From contig JAEXSP010000015.1 of the NCBI GenBank assembly GCA_023453795.1, forward strand, positions 138,879-202,878: 64,000 nucleotides of DNA, in the 5' to 3' direction. Both the position numbers and the translations under genes were made by a program. Below the pieces are notes generated by a model. That model worked only from the letters and a program-made list of their open reading frames with translations, did not search any database and was not told the DNA's origin. This stretch comes from Bacillota bacterium. GTDB taxonomy: Bacteria > Bacillota > Clostridia > Acetivibrionales > JAEXSP01. Each line of letters begins with the position of its first letter. Positions within the stretch are counted from its first letter, which is position 1. This document shows positions 52,489 to 61,861 of the stretch, one piece after another.

Positions 52489-52515
52489 CGGGCTGCCCTT
52501 TCATGGAGCAGCCCG
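52489..52515. terminator. topB terminator
   Basis: Eight-pair GC stem 52489-52496 with 52508-52515, then TCATTTATATTT. Between convergent genes. Confidence 0.75.
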
Positions 52516-52541
52516 TCATTTATATTTCCCATATTAACGCA

Positions 52542-53510
52542 TTAATACCATCCCCACGGATTACTGCGGTTTACTCTTGGATCCTTATCCCAGGTGAATT
52601 CATCATCCGACATATGATTATTGGTTAAATACCAACCTGCCAAAGATGCAGTTTCATCTGCATAATCAGCTATCCAGCTCGGATCGGAACCGTCTATCCA
52701 GCCCGTGTTGTATCCCATTAATCCATGACGAAGGATATCCTTGCCCGAGTACTTATCCTTTGCAAGCCTTGCGAAATGCAGCAAATGACGTATACCCATA
52801 TGTATGGAAATTCCCAAATCATAAAAATTATAATCTGTAAAATCATATTGCTTCATTTCCGGCACGTTGGTTTCCGGCATATAGCTCGGGTTTGCATTGG
52901 CATATGCTGTTTCCGCATTCTGAAGAGGCCCGAAGGCATGTGCAGACCCTGAGCCTGTTTCTGTTGCGGCTCTGAAAGTGGATTCACGGGTAGCCATGCC
53001 GAAGAAGAAGGCATAGGCCGCTTCCTTACTCTTGAAGCCGCATATATCCTGAATCACATCATAATGCTCATCAACCTGTTGTTTAATAAGTGCTTTAGTA
53101 GTACTAACCTTTACAGCCGCGGCTTTGGATATCAGATCCGACTTGGAGGTACCGGCCGGAAAGTAGGCATCCCCTGTGGTTGGAGAGTCTTTAGGAAACT
53201 TGGTTATCATTCTTAAAAGGTATTGCTTCATTAACGAAAAATCAAGTGCATCAATAGCATCATCTCCGTTTAAATCGCCAAGCCAAAAACCTTCTGGATT
53301 GGGAAAGCTAGTAATATTTTTCAATAAATAAGCTTTGATTAATGCAAAGTCGAGACTGTCAACTGCCCCATCTCCATTAACATCACCTAGAACTATTTCC
53401 GCAGCAAAACACACTTTTCCTGAATTGAATACATTTGCGGCAGGAACACAGAATAACTGCATTAATAGCATTGCGGATAATACACAGGCCGCTATTATTT
53501 TTTTAGGCAT
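52542..53510 (-). CDS. Cellulosomal GH124-like endoglucanase with N-terminal dockerin
   Basis: 322 residues. Signal peptide to about residue 36. Duplicated type I dockerin 41-105 (GDVNGDGAVDSLDFALIKAY, GDLNGDDAIDALDFSLMKQY). C-terminal ~205 residues are a lysozyme-like superhelical domain with likely catalytic acid Glu176 in ATRESTFRA and the motif GSAHAFGPLQN, ending DPRVNRSNPWGWY. The order dockerin then catalytic domain and the domain size match GH124 (C. thermocellum Cel124), a cellulase family related to GH23 lysozyme folds. A dockerin-borne lytic transglycosylase is the alternative. Confidence 0.75.
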   Translation of the reverse strand: MPKKIIAACVLSAMLLMQLFCVPAANVFNSGKVCFAAEIVLGDVNGDGAVDSLDFALIKAYLLKNITSFPNPEGFWLGDLNGDDAIDALDFSLMKQYLLRMITKFPKDSPTTGDAYFPAGTSKSDLISKAAAVKVSTTKALIKQQVDEHYDVIQDICGFKSKEAAYAFFFGMATRESTFRAATETGSGSAHAFGPLQNAETAYANANPSYMPETNVPEMKQYDFTDYNFYDLGISIHMGIRHLLHFARLAKDKYSGKDILRHGLMGYNTGWIDGSDPSWIADYADETASLAGWYLTNNHMSDDEFTWDKDPRVNRSNPWGWY

Positions 53511-53619
53511 ACTTTTACCCCCTGAAGTAATTATTTTAGGCAGAACAAATTACTACCTATATATTAATTCGAAAATAAGGGGAATTTTGGGCCGGTGTAA
53601 GCTTAAATTCGGGCATCGT

Positions 53620-53650
53620 CAAAAAAAGCAGCAGGATTAATTCCCGCTGC
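53620..53650 (-). terminator. Terminator of the DUF1292 gene
   Basis: Nine-base arms from 53628-53636 and about 53642-53650 with one mismatch, followed on the minus strand by seven T. Confidence 0.75.
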
Positions 53651-53672
53651 ATTTTATATCGGTTGCACTTGC

Positions 53673-53993
53673 TTATTCATCAGCCTCCCGACCGATAAAG
53701 GACAAATCTATATTCGTCATGTCAATAGCATTCTTCATTTTTTCTTTATACTCTGCCAATACTGTGTTGAATTCGTCACTGCTGATAGACTTATACTCTT
53801 CGCCATCCGATCCATAATTCAGAACCTGTACGATTTCTACTTCATTTCCATCTATAGGCTGCTCTATCGGAAGCAACACAATGTATTCCTTGTCTCCATG
53901 TCTGATGCAATCAAGGTATTCATGTTCAATATCATACCCTTCTCCGTCTTTCAAAATGATGGTTTCTCCTCTTCTGCTATCTTCTGTCATCAT
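53673..53993 (-). CDS. DUF1292 family protein
   Basis: 106 residues from the ATG at 53993 (GGAGG eight bases upstream; the adjacent ATG at 53990 is also possible). Pattern typical of DUF1292: ILKDGEGYDIEHEYLDCI, then EYIVLLPIEQPIDGNEVEIV and a C-terminal acidic helix. Function unknown. Widespread in Firmicutes. Confidence 0.85.
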   Translation of the reverse strand: MMTEDSRRGETIILKDGEGYDIEHEYLDCIRHGDKEYIVLLPIEQPIDGNEVEIVQVLNYGSDGEEYKSISSDEFNTVLAEYKEKMKNAIDMTNIDLSFIGREADE

Positions 53994-54169
53994 TCTTCGC
54001 TCCTCCAAAAGGTTTTTAAGTACATAAAATTACTTCAAATACTATTGAATTCATCCCCTGTAACCAGCTGCTTTTATCACTATGAAAAACTATACATAAT
54101 AATTATCGGAAGAGGAATACCTTTCCATTATAGTTTATTACGGCATACTTGGCATATTGACCGTATAAC

Positions 54170-55339
54170 CTATTTTACAACATAATCTTCAAATATCTCG
54201 AACCCGGAGCCGACAAGAGTACTCCCGAAGTTTTTGGCGTTCCGTCTGCTCTTGGAATCAAGTGAAACATTTATCTTAGAGCTGTTGTAATCCTTGAATT
54301 CGTATACTACTCTTTCCTTCTTGATTTTATAGGTAAAATAATTAAGATATGTTACATCCATACAGCCGTACTCCATAAGATAGGTATGACCATCAAATAT
54401 CAGTCTGGTGTGGACCTTTCTGACATCATTGTATTTTGTCATGTTGTAGTAGACAGTGGGCCTTTTGTAGAACTCATCAATATATATGTCTCCCTCAAGT
54501 ATGAATTTCCCTTTCTTTTTGTCTTCAGTAAGAATCAGTCCGGCGCAAACAGCATCCTCATAATTCATAGGTATATTAAAACTGTCATCCAGCATGCCGC
54601 TGCCTATTTTAAAATAGCTCCAATTCTTATTGTCTCCAAAAAGAGAGCCTCCTTTTACCCCATTCTTAAAGAAAACAGTATTGTCTATTATATACATTTC
54701 CAGCTTATCATTAGTACCGTAAAAAGGACTAAAAAAATGCATTTTCTTCTTTTCTCTGTCTATTTCGCCGTTTATCGTGTATATGCCGTTATAAACATTG
54801 AATTTTGCTCTTTTATAGGATTCCTGTGCTGTCCTTATTTTTTTTAAAACAGTCCTTACCTTATTAAATTCTTTTGTTTTTCTTATGAGTACAGTATCAG
54901 TGTACTCTTCGCGTGCAACATTATCTCCTAATACAGCCGCCGTGAACTCCAAGGGTATATATACTTTACCTTTGTAGAGAATGGGTGAGCAATCAGCGTT
55001 TATAATACTATCATTAACCAATACCTTGTTGCTGTCTATCTTATATGTTAGCTTTTTGGAATCGAAACTGACTGAGAAAGTTTTTTTCCGGGGATTCCAG
55101 CTTATAACAGGCTTTTTATTCTTTGAGTCAAAGTATGATAAAAAATCGGTTGCAGGTACTAGAAATTTGCCCATAACATCTATAGCCGGATGCTTAAAAT
55201 ATGTTTGTCTGCCATCAATGACTAATTTTGCATCCGGTTTCTCTGCAATATAGGATTTAACGCTTTCCGACCCTGATGAACATACTACCGAGGAGAATAA
55301 AAACGAGGTTATTACCAATAAAGATACTTTGCACTTCAT
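54170..55339 (-). CDS. Secreted stalk-domain (copper amine oxidase N-terminal-like) protein
   Basis: 389 residues, AAGGGG ribosome site. Signal peptide with SSVVCSSG at the cut region, so it may be lipidated at Cys20. Residues ~35-155 are the CuAO-N type module (KLVIDGRQTYFKHPAIDVMG; VYIPLEFTAAVLGD). Residues ~165-389 are a beta-rich region (MHFFSPFYGTNDKLEMYII) of no recognised family. Likely surface-associated, non-enzymatic. Confidence 0.72.
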   Translation of the reverse strand: MKCKVSLLVITSFLFSSVVCSSGSESVKSYIAEKPDAKLVIDGRQTYFKHPAIDVMGKFLVPATDFLSYFDSKNKKPVISWNPRKKTFSVSFDSKKLTYKIDSNKVLVNDSIINADCSPILYKGKVYIPLEFTAAVLGDNVAREEYTDTVLIRKTKEFNKVRTVLKKIRTAQESYKRAKFNVYNGIYTINGEIDREKKKMHFFSPFYGTNDKLEMYIIDNTVFFKNGVKGGSLFGDNKNWSYFKIGSGMLDDSFNIPMNYEDAVCAGLILTEDKKKGKFILEGDIYIDEFYKRPTVYYNMTKYNDVRKVHTRLIFDGHTYLMEYGCMDVTYLNYFTYKIKKERVVYEFKDYNSSKINVSLDSKSRRNAKNFGSTLVGSGFEIFEDYVVK

Positions 55340-55422
55340 ATAGAAATACCCCTTTCAGAGTTACAGGTAAAGCCTGTCATAGGTGATTCGGGTGCAATAT
55401 TAATAGTTGTATGCTTTTGTGC

Positions 55423-56349
55423 CTAACATTTTTTTAGATATGAACGTAATATATTCCATTTTTTGTAATAGGTTTTCAAATAGTTTGTAGATATTCCATA
55501 CCTGTCATAGCCCTCAGTTCCCCTTTGGAATATTGACAGTGCAACGTCCCTTCTTTTTTTGCCTGTAAGGTTTTTTACCCGTTTGTCTTTAAGTATGGAA
55601 CTGTAAAGAGCCGTTCCCCAGTTGATATTTATCTTGCCGTCCAATGGGGTATTGGGCGTTTTTAGACTTTTGGCCAATCTGGAGCAGGTGCCTGTGCTGA
55701 ACTGAAAATACCCCTTGTACTTACCGTTTGCCTTTTCATTAAAATTACTTTCTGTATATATAAGCGCAAGCATATCTATGTAATCTATCTTTCTGCTGTT
55801 GCAGTAGTCCCAAAGAACCTTTTGATGTTCTTTTTTCATCGAAATCTTGGAGATGTACCAAAGACTTTCCGTATTCACCGGCTTGGGTTTCGGTGTTGGC
55901 TTTTTTGTAGTATTGGTGTCTTTATTGGTGCTTGTAGCTGTCTTATCCTTAGTGGTTTCATCGGTAATTGTATCGTCTTTGGTGGTTTGATCTATGGTTG
56001 TTTCATCTTGATTTGTATTATCCTGATTTGCATTATCTTGATTTGTTTTATCCTGATCTGTTTTATCCTGTTCGGATTGATCTTTAGTTTCATCTGATTG
56101 TGAAGTGTTGTCGGCCTCGCCGGTAGAATCTTTTTCATTCCCGTCAGAATCTATCTCCTGATCTTGAAGTGCATCACTGTCTTCAGCATTCTGTCCCGCA
56201 TCTATACTATCGTTGGTAATATTACCCGTGCCTCCCTGTGCTTCAGGAGTAACATTCTCTGTGGATGCATAGCACGAAACAGCCGTAAAACAGCTGATTA
56301 GAAAGAATATGGCCATTGTGAAACAAAATAACCTTGTTTTCCGTAACAC
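55423..56349 (-). CDS. Secreted lysozyme-like (SLT-type) protein with low-complexity linker
   Basis: 308 residues. Signal peptide to about residue 28. A ~125-residue Asp/Thr/Asn/Gln-rich linker contains tandem QDNTNQDN-type units, then a Pro/Lys stretch (TKKPTPKPKPVNTES). The C-terminal ~145 residues are a lysozyme-like domain with likely catalytic Glu in ALIYTESNFNEKA and GYFQFSTGTC. Predicted to cleave peptidoglycan near the cell surface. Confidence 0.78.
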   Translation of the reverse strand: MLRKTRLFCFTMAIFFLISCFTAVSCYASTENVTPEAQGGTGNITNDSIDAGQNAEDSDALQDQEIDSDGNEKDSTGEADNTSQSDETKDQSEQDKTDQDKTNQDNANQDNTNQDETTIDQTTKDDTITDETTKDKTATSTNKDTNTTKKPTPKPKPVNTESLWYISKISMKKEHQKVLWDYCNSRKIDYIDMLALIYTESNFNEKANGKYKGYFQFSTGTCSRLAKSLKTPNTPLDGKININWGTALYSSILKDKRVKNLTGKKRRDVALSIFQRGTEGYDRYGISTNYLKTYYKKWNILRSYLKKC

Positions 56350-56501
56350 CTTTTACTCCTCCTCGGTTTTACTCCAATTTCCTGCATTATTATATCAATA
56401 ATTATTCATTAATGGAAGAGGGATTTATTTTGTGTTCAAACCTTGAGTTTTTTCCTGACATTAAATATAATCATATGTAGGATTTAAGGAGGATGGAAAT
56501 T

Positions 56502-57041
56502 ATGAAAGTCTATGTTTTTCTGGCTGAAGGCTTTGAAGAAATTGAAGCCGTTACTGTTATAGACGTATTAAGGAGAGCACAGGCGGATGTGAAAACCGTT
56601 TCGATCTCAGAAGGTTTGGAGGTTACCGGAGCACATTCCATCAAATTATTCTGTGATTTGACGTTCGACTATGATTCATTACTTGACGGCGATATGCTTG
56701 TACTGCCCGGGGGACCCGGAACAAATAGGCTTTATGAGCATCAGGGAGTTGCGTCTCTGTTGGAGAATTATTCACAGAAAGGCAAATGGATCGCTGCAAT
56801 ATGCGCCGCCCCGTTTATTCTGGGAAGAATGGGTTTGCTGAACGGCAAAGCGGCTACATGTTATCCCGGTTATGAAAAAGATCTGAAGGGTGCCAAGGTT
56901 TGCACCGAAAGGGTCGTACATGACGGAAGGATCATAACCTCCCGCGGCCCCGGAACTACTATGGATTTTGCTCTTAAGCTGGTTGAAGTCTTAAAAGGAA
57001 AAGAGCTGTCAGAGAACCTTCGCAGCGGAATGCAGTGCTGA
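56502..57041 (+). CDS. DJ-1/PfpI family protein
   Basis: 179 residues from the ATG at 56502; the ATG at 56493 abuts AAGGAGG and leaves no spacing. N-terminal VYVFLAEGFEEIEAVTVIDV and nucleophile-elbow Cys in AAICAAPFILG, with the conserved Glu in GFEEIE. It belongs to the YajL/ThiJ/DJ-1 group, proposed stress-related chaperones or deglycases. Single gene. Confidence 0.9.
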   Translation: MKVYVFLAEGFEEIEAVTVIDVLRRAQADVKTVSISEGLEVTGAHSIKLFCDLTFDYDSLLDGDMLVLPGGPGTNRLYEHQGVASLLENYSQKGKWIAAICAAPFILGRMGLLNGKAATCYPGYEKDLKGAKVCTERVVHDGRIITSRGPGTTMDFALKLVEVLKGKELSENLRSGMQC

Positions 57042-57055
57042 ACAATAAAAACTAA

Positions 57056-57084
57056 GGGGTGAGAGACCCATCAATCCTCACCCC
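57056..57084. terminator. Terminator of the DJ-1 gene
   Basis: Eight-pair stem 57056-57063 with 57077-57084. T-rich within 20 nt. Between convergent genes. Confidence 0.7.
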
Positions 57085-57120
57085 AAAATTTTAAAGTTTT
57101 TTAATGGATAGTCAAATTAA

Positions 57121-58299
57121 CTAAATACGGCCTCTCCTTTTCTTGATAAACCTCCATAAAATGAACACCAAAATAGCTCCTATGATTACAAAAGGCACCG
57201 AAGAGGACAAGAAGACCAATATCCATATTAGCACATTGAATAGGTTATTAACAGTCTTTACGAATCCATTCTTCATAGATTCCAGTACTTCGGAAGGGGA
57301 ATTGAATTTCCAGTCAACTTTTTTATCCGATATCAAAGGGTTCTTTTCCTCAAATATAGTAATGCTCACGGAGGATTCGGCCACCTGTTTATCCCAGGAA
57401 TTTATTTGCCCCTGCAGGGATTCGACATCCGCATTTATTTTATTCAGTTCATCTTGAACACTGAGTATGTCTTTGACGGTATTTGCCTTGTCCATCACCT
57501 TCATCATCTGGTCGCGGCCTTTTTTTAAGGCCTTAAGCCTTGCAGCAGTATCCTGATACTGATCTGTAATGTCCGAGCTTGCTACCTGTGAATCCGTAAC
57601 CTTTCCTACGCTGTTCAAATAATCCAGCATTCCGGCTAATTTATCCGGATTTATTCTGAATTCGGCATTAACCTGCTTATCGGTTCCGTTCGAATCAATG
57701 TTCCTGCTGAATTCATAGCCTCCGTTTGCACTCACCCATTTTGCAATTTTATTAAAGACATCCTCAGCTTTTTTTGCTTTGATGGCAGCGTTTGCATTCT
57801 TAATAATTTTCTTGTTTGTGCTTACACTTTTTGATACAGTCTGAGCATCTTCAGTAGAGCTGTCAGAAGTTACGGCTTCACTGAAAGTAACATCAGTGTT
57901 AGGGTCAACTTCCTTATTAAATTTCATTGTTATGGTTCGATCAGCTACTGAACTGCCAATAAGGGGCTCATTATCTGAACTTGATGCTTTAGTATAATTA
58001 TTTGCTCCTAAACTTTTCTCTCTTGCATTAGAGACAAAAGCACCGTTTGAGCCGCCTGCCTTAACATTCCTGTAATCCGTTGTTGCCGAATCCCCGCCGA
58101 AATCAATAAAGCTAAGGCTTCCGAGCCCTATAGCTGTGATCAGTCCGGCTGCAACAGCTATTCCCTTCCATACCTTAGAGCGTTTAACCTCCGGTTTCCG
58201 GTCTAAAGCCTCCCTCAGTTTTTCTTCCAAATCCTCCGGAGCTTTAATATTTTCAAATTCCTTCTCTTTGTCCTTCAGAATTTCTTCTATCTTATCCAT
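57121..58299 (-). CDS. DUF4349 membrane protein, likely anti-sigma partner
   Basis: 392 residues from the ATG at 58299, overlapping the sigma-factor stop by one base. The N-terminal cytoplasmic segment (KIEEILKDKEKEFENIKAPE) is of the kind that binds ECF sigma factors. Transmembrane helix ~45-65. Outer DUF4349 region with a coiled coil (ARLKALKKGRDQMMKVMDKA; LNKINADVESLQGQINSW), C-terminal helix ~355-385 and basic tail. The anti-sigma role is inferred from context. Confidence 0.82.
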   Translation of the reverse strand: MDKIEEILKDKEKEFENIKAPEDLEEKLREALDRKPEVKRSKVWKGIAVAAGLITAIGLGSLSFIDFGGDSATTDYRNVKAGGSNGAFVSNAREKSLGANNYTKASSSDNEPLIGSSVADRTITMKFNKEVDPNTDVTFSEAVTSDSSTEDAQTVSKSVSTNKKIIKNANAAIKAKKAEDVFNKIAKWVSANGGYEFSRNIDSNGTDKQVNAEFRINPDKLAGMLDYLNSVGKVTDSQVASSDITDQYQDTAARLKALKKGRDQMMKVMDKANTVKDILSVQDELNKINADVESLQGQINSWDKQVAESSVSITIFEEKNPLISDKKVDWKFNSPSEVLESMKNGFVKTVNNLFNVLIWILVFLSSSVPFVIIGAILVFILWRFIKKRRGRI

Positions 58300-58814
58300 C
58301 AATATTCACCCCCGAATACTTCCTTTAGCTTGTCAAGACCTTTAGAAATCCTTGACTTAACGGTGCCAAGGGGAACCTTGGTCAATTTTGCAATGGATTC
58401 ATAATCCATGCCCATATAATACCTCAGCTTGAGTACTTCCTGCTGGTTCACGTTCAAACGCTTTATATGCTTCTCAATGTCAATTTTCTGTTCTTTTGAC
58501 TGGTAGTTTTCGATGTACTGCTCCTGACTGTCGTGTTCCAAAGGAACTATCTTTTTTCGCTTTTTAAGGATATTTCTGCAGCAGTTTACGAGTATTGTCT
58601 TGCTCCAGCTATAAAAGGCATCATGTTTTTTCAGGCTTCCGATGTACTTAAAAAGAAGCACGATCATGTCCTGCATGGCATCCATAGAGTCATGTCCGTT
58701 GAGAAGGTATGTATAAGCCAGCTTGTAGTATTCATCTTTTTTAGCCATGACAAGACTTATCATGGCTTCCTTGTCGCCTGCGCAGGCTTTTTTAACCAAG
58801 TCGTTTGTCTCCAT
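58299..58814 (-). CDS. ECF-type RNA polymerase sigma factor
   Basis: 171 residues from the ATG at 58814 (GGGGGAG upstream). Region 2: AYTYLLNGHDSMDAMQDMIV, FYSWSKTILVNCCRNILKK. Region 4: NVNQQEVLKLRYYMGMDYES, VPLGTVKSRISKGLDKLKEV. Translationally coupled to the DUF4349 gene, the usual sigma/anti-sigma order. The target regulon is not visible. Confidence 0.92.
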   Translation of the reverse strand: METNDLVKKACAGDKEAMISLVMAKKDEYYKLAYTYLLNGHDSMDAMQDMIVLLFKYIGSLKKHDAFYSWSKTILVNCCRNILKKRKKIVPLEHDSQEQYIENYQSKEQKIDIEKHIKRLNVNQQEVLKLRYYMGMDYESIAKLTKVPLGTVKSRISKGLDKLKEVFGGEY

Positions 58815-58964
58815 TGCGTCTCCCCCTTCACATATAAGAATAACCGGAGGCAAAAAAAGTTCCCTATTATTAAAAATTTATATTTTTTTTATATTTTTTG
58901 TTTTAAATATTGTAATCGGGGTAGATATATATCAGAACCAATAGTAGAAGGTTCACAAAAAATA

Positions 58965-59095
58965 AAAATGAAAGGACTGAGTCCAAAGGAAATTTAAATT
59001 CGGACTTCAAGAAAGTAAATGTTCACATGTGAAAGCTGCTTTATAAAAGCAGGCTGACGGCTGGTTGCATGAATCGGATGCACCGGCCGTTTTGC
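58965..59095 (+). ncRNA. Possible structured RNA ending in a plus-strand terminator
   Basis: Successive pairings: AGTCC/GGACT around 58980-59006, the palindrome TTCACATGTGAA at 59022-59033, CTGCTTT/AAAGCAG at 59036-59052 and a GC-rich hairpin 59057-59090 followed by TTTGCTTT. No plus-strand gene follows for 1.1 kb and none precedes. No named RNA family is recognised. It is the only structured content of 58815-59202. Confidence 0.3.
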
Positions 59096-59202
59096 TTTAT
59101 ATCGCACTTTCTTTTCAGCCAGGAATTCCTTCATATCCTTCCGCCTTAATTATACCTTTATTTTTTTGATAAATCACAAAATAATAGGCCAACTCCTTTT
59201 TT

Positions 59203-60150
59203 TCAAATCCTTACGTCTTCGGCATTTACTTCAGGTCTCTCAGATACTGCGTCCCGGGTACCGGCCAGCAGCATACCCGATACAATCAGCAGTCCACCTA
59301 TCCACTGCTGCCAACCCGGCCTCTCCCCGAGAATAATCACAGAAAGCACCAGAGAGGTCAAAGGCATCATCCCCGAAAATGCGGCAGCAACGGTTATTTT
59401 GCTTCTTTTTATGCCTGCATACCAGAAAATGAAGGCCAAAGCCGTAACAAACAGGCCGTACCAAACCAGTGCCAGCCATTGGCCGATGCCAATAGCGGTT
59501 AATGATTTAACGGGATTTTCCCTGTACATGGGGATTAGACATAAAACCAGGGCTGCACCGGAAACAAGAAAGGTTTGAACAACCGGATCAAGATTCCCTT
59601 TCTGAGAGCTTTTGAAACTACTGAGCTTTGAAAAGACATTAAAAATAGATTCACATAACGCAGCAAGGATAACAAGAAGATTTCCGGCAATATGCCTGCT
59701 GTTCAGCAGGTTTGAAGGTTGTAAAATCCCTTGCAGCACGAATATTCCTGAAACTGTGCAGATCAGGCCTCCAAGATCGGCCTTTTTAAGAGGTTCCTTG
59801 AGAAAAACCCATGCGATCAGCACTGTTGCTGCAGGGGTTACCCCTGTAAGTATTCCCGCTTCACCTGAGGTTGTTCTCAGCAGCCCGTTTAAAAGAAACA
59901 TCCTGAACAGGAAAATACCGAATAAGGCTTGAAAGCAAACCAGCATCCAAGCTTTCAGCCCCATTCCTTTCAGGCTTTTATTAAGCTTCCCGATACAGGC
60001 TGGAAGTAATCCCAATACAGCAAATCCAAGACTTATCGCTGTTATCGTAAAGGTTCCAAGACTATCTGAAACATACCTTGCAGCAACAACTGATGACCCC
60101 GCAAGCATAAACGCCATGCAAAGATAAAATTCACCAATGTAACGCTTCAT
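59203..60150 (-). CDS. EamA-family (DMT) transporter
   Basis: 315 residues from the ATG at 60150 (AGGAGG upstream). Ten hydrophobic helices in two EamA repeats (LRTTSGEAGILTGVTPAATV; then FSGMMPLTSLVLSVIILGER), C-terminal acidic tail. Drug/metabolite exporter superfamily; amino acids or related metabolites are common substrates. Divergent from the MocR regulator, which probably controls it. Confidence 0.9.
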   Translation of the reverse strand: MKRYIGEFYLCMAFMLAGSSVVAARYVSDSLGTFTITAISLGFAVLGLLPACIGKLNKSLKGMGLKAWMLVCFQALFGIFLFRMFLLNGLLRTTSGEAGILTGVTPAATVLIAWVFLKEPLKKADLGGLICTVSGIFVLQGILQPSNLLNSRHIAGNLLVILAALCESIFNVFSKLSSFKSSQKGNLDPVVQTFLVSGAALVLCLIPMYRENPVKSLTAIGIGQWLALVWYGLFVTALAFIFWYAGIKRSKITVAAAFSGMMPLTSLVLSVIILGERPGWQQWIGGLLIVSGMLLAGTRDAVSERPEVNAEDVRI

Positions 60151-60267
60151 TATACCCCTCCTGTAAATTGCAATACATAAGTAATCGGTGGTATAATAAT
60201 ACAAAATATACCGGTACTGTTGAAGAGCCAATTTTATGTATTATGACAGTACCACTTGGAGGATAAA

Positions 60268-61662
60268 ATGTTTGGTATCGAATTGCAGCCTAACGGGGAA
60301 ATACCGTTATTCCGCCAAATTTACCAAACCCTGCGGGATAATATGATAGAGGGTCTGATACGCCCAGGCGAAGCACTCCCGTCAACCAGGCAGCTGGCAA
60401 AGCAACTTGGAGTTTCCAGAAATACAGTCCTGGAAGCCTATGAAATGTTGTCTGCAGAAGGCTTTACCGAAACTGTCAAAGGCTCATCAACCCGAGTGTC
60501 CGGCGGAATCGTACTGGAAAAAATCAATAAGGCGGCATCCCTTACGGATAATGAATATATCAAGCAAGTGATATATAAGGCAGATTTCAGAACAGGCAGG
60601 CCTGATTTGAACAGCTTTCCCAAAAAGCTGTGGCTCCGGCTTCAGCAGCAGGCCTCCCAATCCATGCATGATGCTTTATGGGATTATTCCGGACCGGAGG
60701 GACTTCCGGAACTCCGTGAGCAAATAGCTTTCTGGCTTTTTCGAAGCAGAGGCATATCAGTCAACCCTCAAAATATCTTTATAACAGCGGGTGCAACCCA
60801 GGCTCTTCACTTGCTGTCGGGATTATTTGAAAATGGAAAAAAAGACATGCTCACGGAAGATCCTTGTCATACGGGAATGCTTAGGGTATTACAGAGATCA
60901 GGGTATACTGTCCATCCGATCCCCGTTGATGAAAACGGCTTGAGGACAGAGCTCCTAAAACCTGTTGAAGCTTGTGCAATATATGTTACACCTTCCCACC
61001 AATTTCCTTTAGGCGGGATATTACCTGCCGCAAGACGCACATCCCTGATAAGATTCGCGAGAGAAAACAACTCATATATCATAGAAGATGATTATGACAG
61101 TGAATTCCGCTACCGCGGTTCACCTATAACGCCACTCTATTCAATGGACCCGGATCGGGTTATTTATATAGGGACTTTCAGCAAGATCATGTTTCCTGCA
61201 CTCAGGATCGGTTATATCATTCTTCCTGCCCATCTGCATTCCAAATGGCGTAAAATCCGCACTTATTCGGATGTACAGAACACCCCCTTTGAGGAGGCGG
61301 CACTTGCTGAGTTCATACGCAGCGGAAAACTTGAGCGATATATTAATAAAATGAGGAAGGTTTATTCAAGCAGGAGGCAAGTCCTTCTTGATTCGCTTAA
61401 CAAGAGCTTCGGAAAGTCATTTCGGCCATGGGGCGATGAAGCCGGGCTTCACATTGCTCTCCAATATCACAGAGTGGATTTTGACAGTGATTTTGTGAGG
61501 CTTGGAAAAGCACATGGCATATATGCCGTCCCGGTTGAACATCATTGTATAATTAAGGGCAGCCACAAGGACAAGCTGCTTCTCGGATATGGGCATATGG
61601 ACGAAGAAAAAATACGTGAAAACGTGGATATCCTTTATGAATTTATGAAAAATTTTTTATAG
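60268..61662 (+). CDS. MocR/GntR-family PLP-dependent regulator
   Basis: 464 residues from the ATG at 60268 (GGAGG upstream; TTG at 60256 rejected). N-terminal GntR winged helix ~10-75 (LPSTRQLAKQLGVSRNTVLE). Aminotransferase-like domain ~110-464 with the PLP lysine in YIGTFSKIMFPALR and DDYDSEFRY. MocR proteins sense amino acids or vitamers through PLP. About 117 nt separates it from the divergent EamA gene, a common regulator-transporter pair. Confidence 0.92.
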   Translation: MFGIELQPNGEIPLFRQIYQTLRDNMIEGLIRPGEALPSTRQLAKQLGVSRNTVLEAYEMLSAEGFTETVKGSSTRVSGGIVLEKINKAASLTDNEYIKQVIYKADFRTGRPDLNSFPKKLWLRLQQQASQSMHDALWDYSGPEGLPELREQIAFWLFRSRGISVNPQNIFITAGATQALHLLSGLFENGKKDMLTEDPCHTGMLRVLQRSGYTVHPIPVDENGLRTELLKPVEACAIYVTPSHQFPLGGILPAARRTSLIRFARENNSYIIEDDYDSEFRYRGSPITPLYSMDPDRVIYIGTFSKIMFPALRIGYIILPAHLHSKWRKIRTYSDVQNTPFEEAALAEFIRSGKLERYINKMRKVYSSRRQVLLDSLNKSFGKSFRPWGDEAGLHIALQYHRVDFDSDFVRLGKAHGIYAVPVEHHCIIKGSHKDKLLLGYGHMDEEKIRENVDILYEFMKNFL

Positions 61663-61686
61663 AAATAACGTGGGCCTGAACCATAG

Positions 61687-61719
61687 AAAAAGCGGCAGGT
61701 TTTTTTCTTTACCGCCGCT
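61687..61719 (-). terminator. Terminator of tRNA-Val
   Basis: Six-pair stem 61691-61696 with 61714-61719 followed on the minus strand by T-rich sequence. It may also serve the convergent MocR gene. Confidence 0.65.
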
Positions 61720-61723
61720 GTAT

Positions 61724-61798
61724 TGGTGGGGAATACTGGGTTCGAACCAGTGACTTCTACCGTGTGAAGGTAGCACTCTCCCGCTGAGTTAATCCCCC
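61724..61798 (-). tRNA. tRNA-Val (anticodon CAC)
   Basis: Acceptor GGGGGAT pairs with ATTCCCC (one G-U). Anticodon loop TTCACAC gives CAC. T-loop GGTTCGAACC and encoded CCA present. Confidence 0.94.
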
Positions 61799-61861
61799 AA
61801 CCGCTTATTACTTATATGATATCAAATAAATTGAAACATTGCACCCTTTTCCCAGAATATT

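Noticed and set aside
55950..56100. Tandem repeats in the linker of the lysozyme-like gene as a CRISPR-like array
   Set aside because: They are in-frame short Asp/Gln/Thr/Asn-coding repeats inside a gene, with no spacers.
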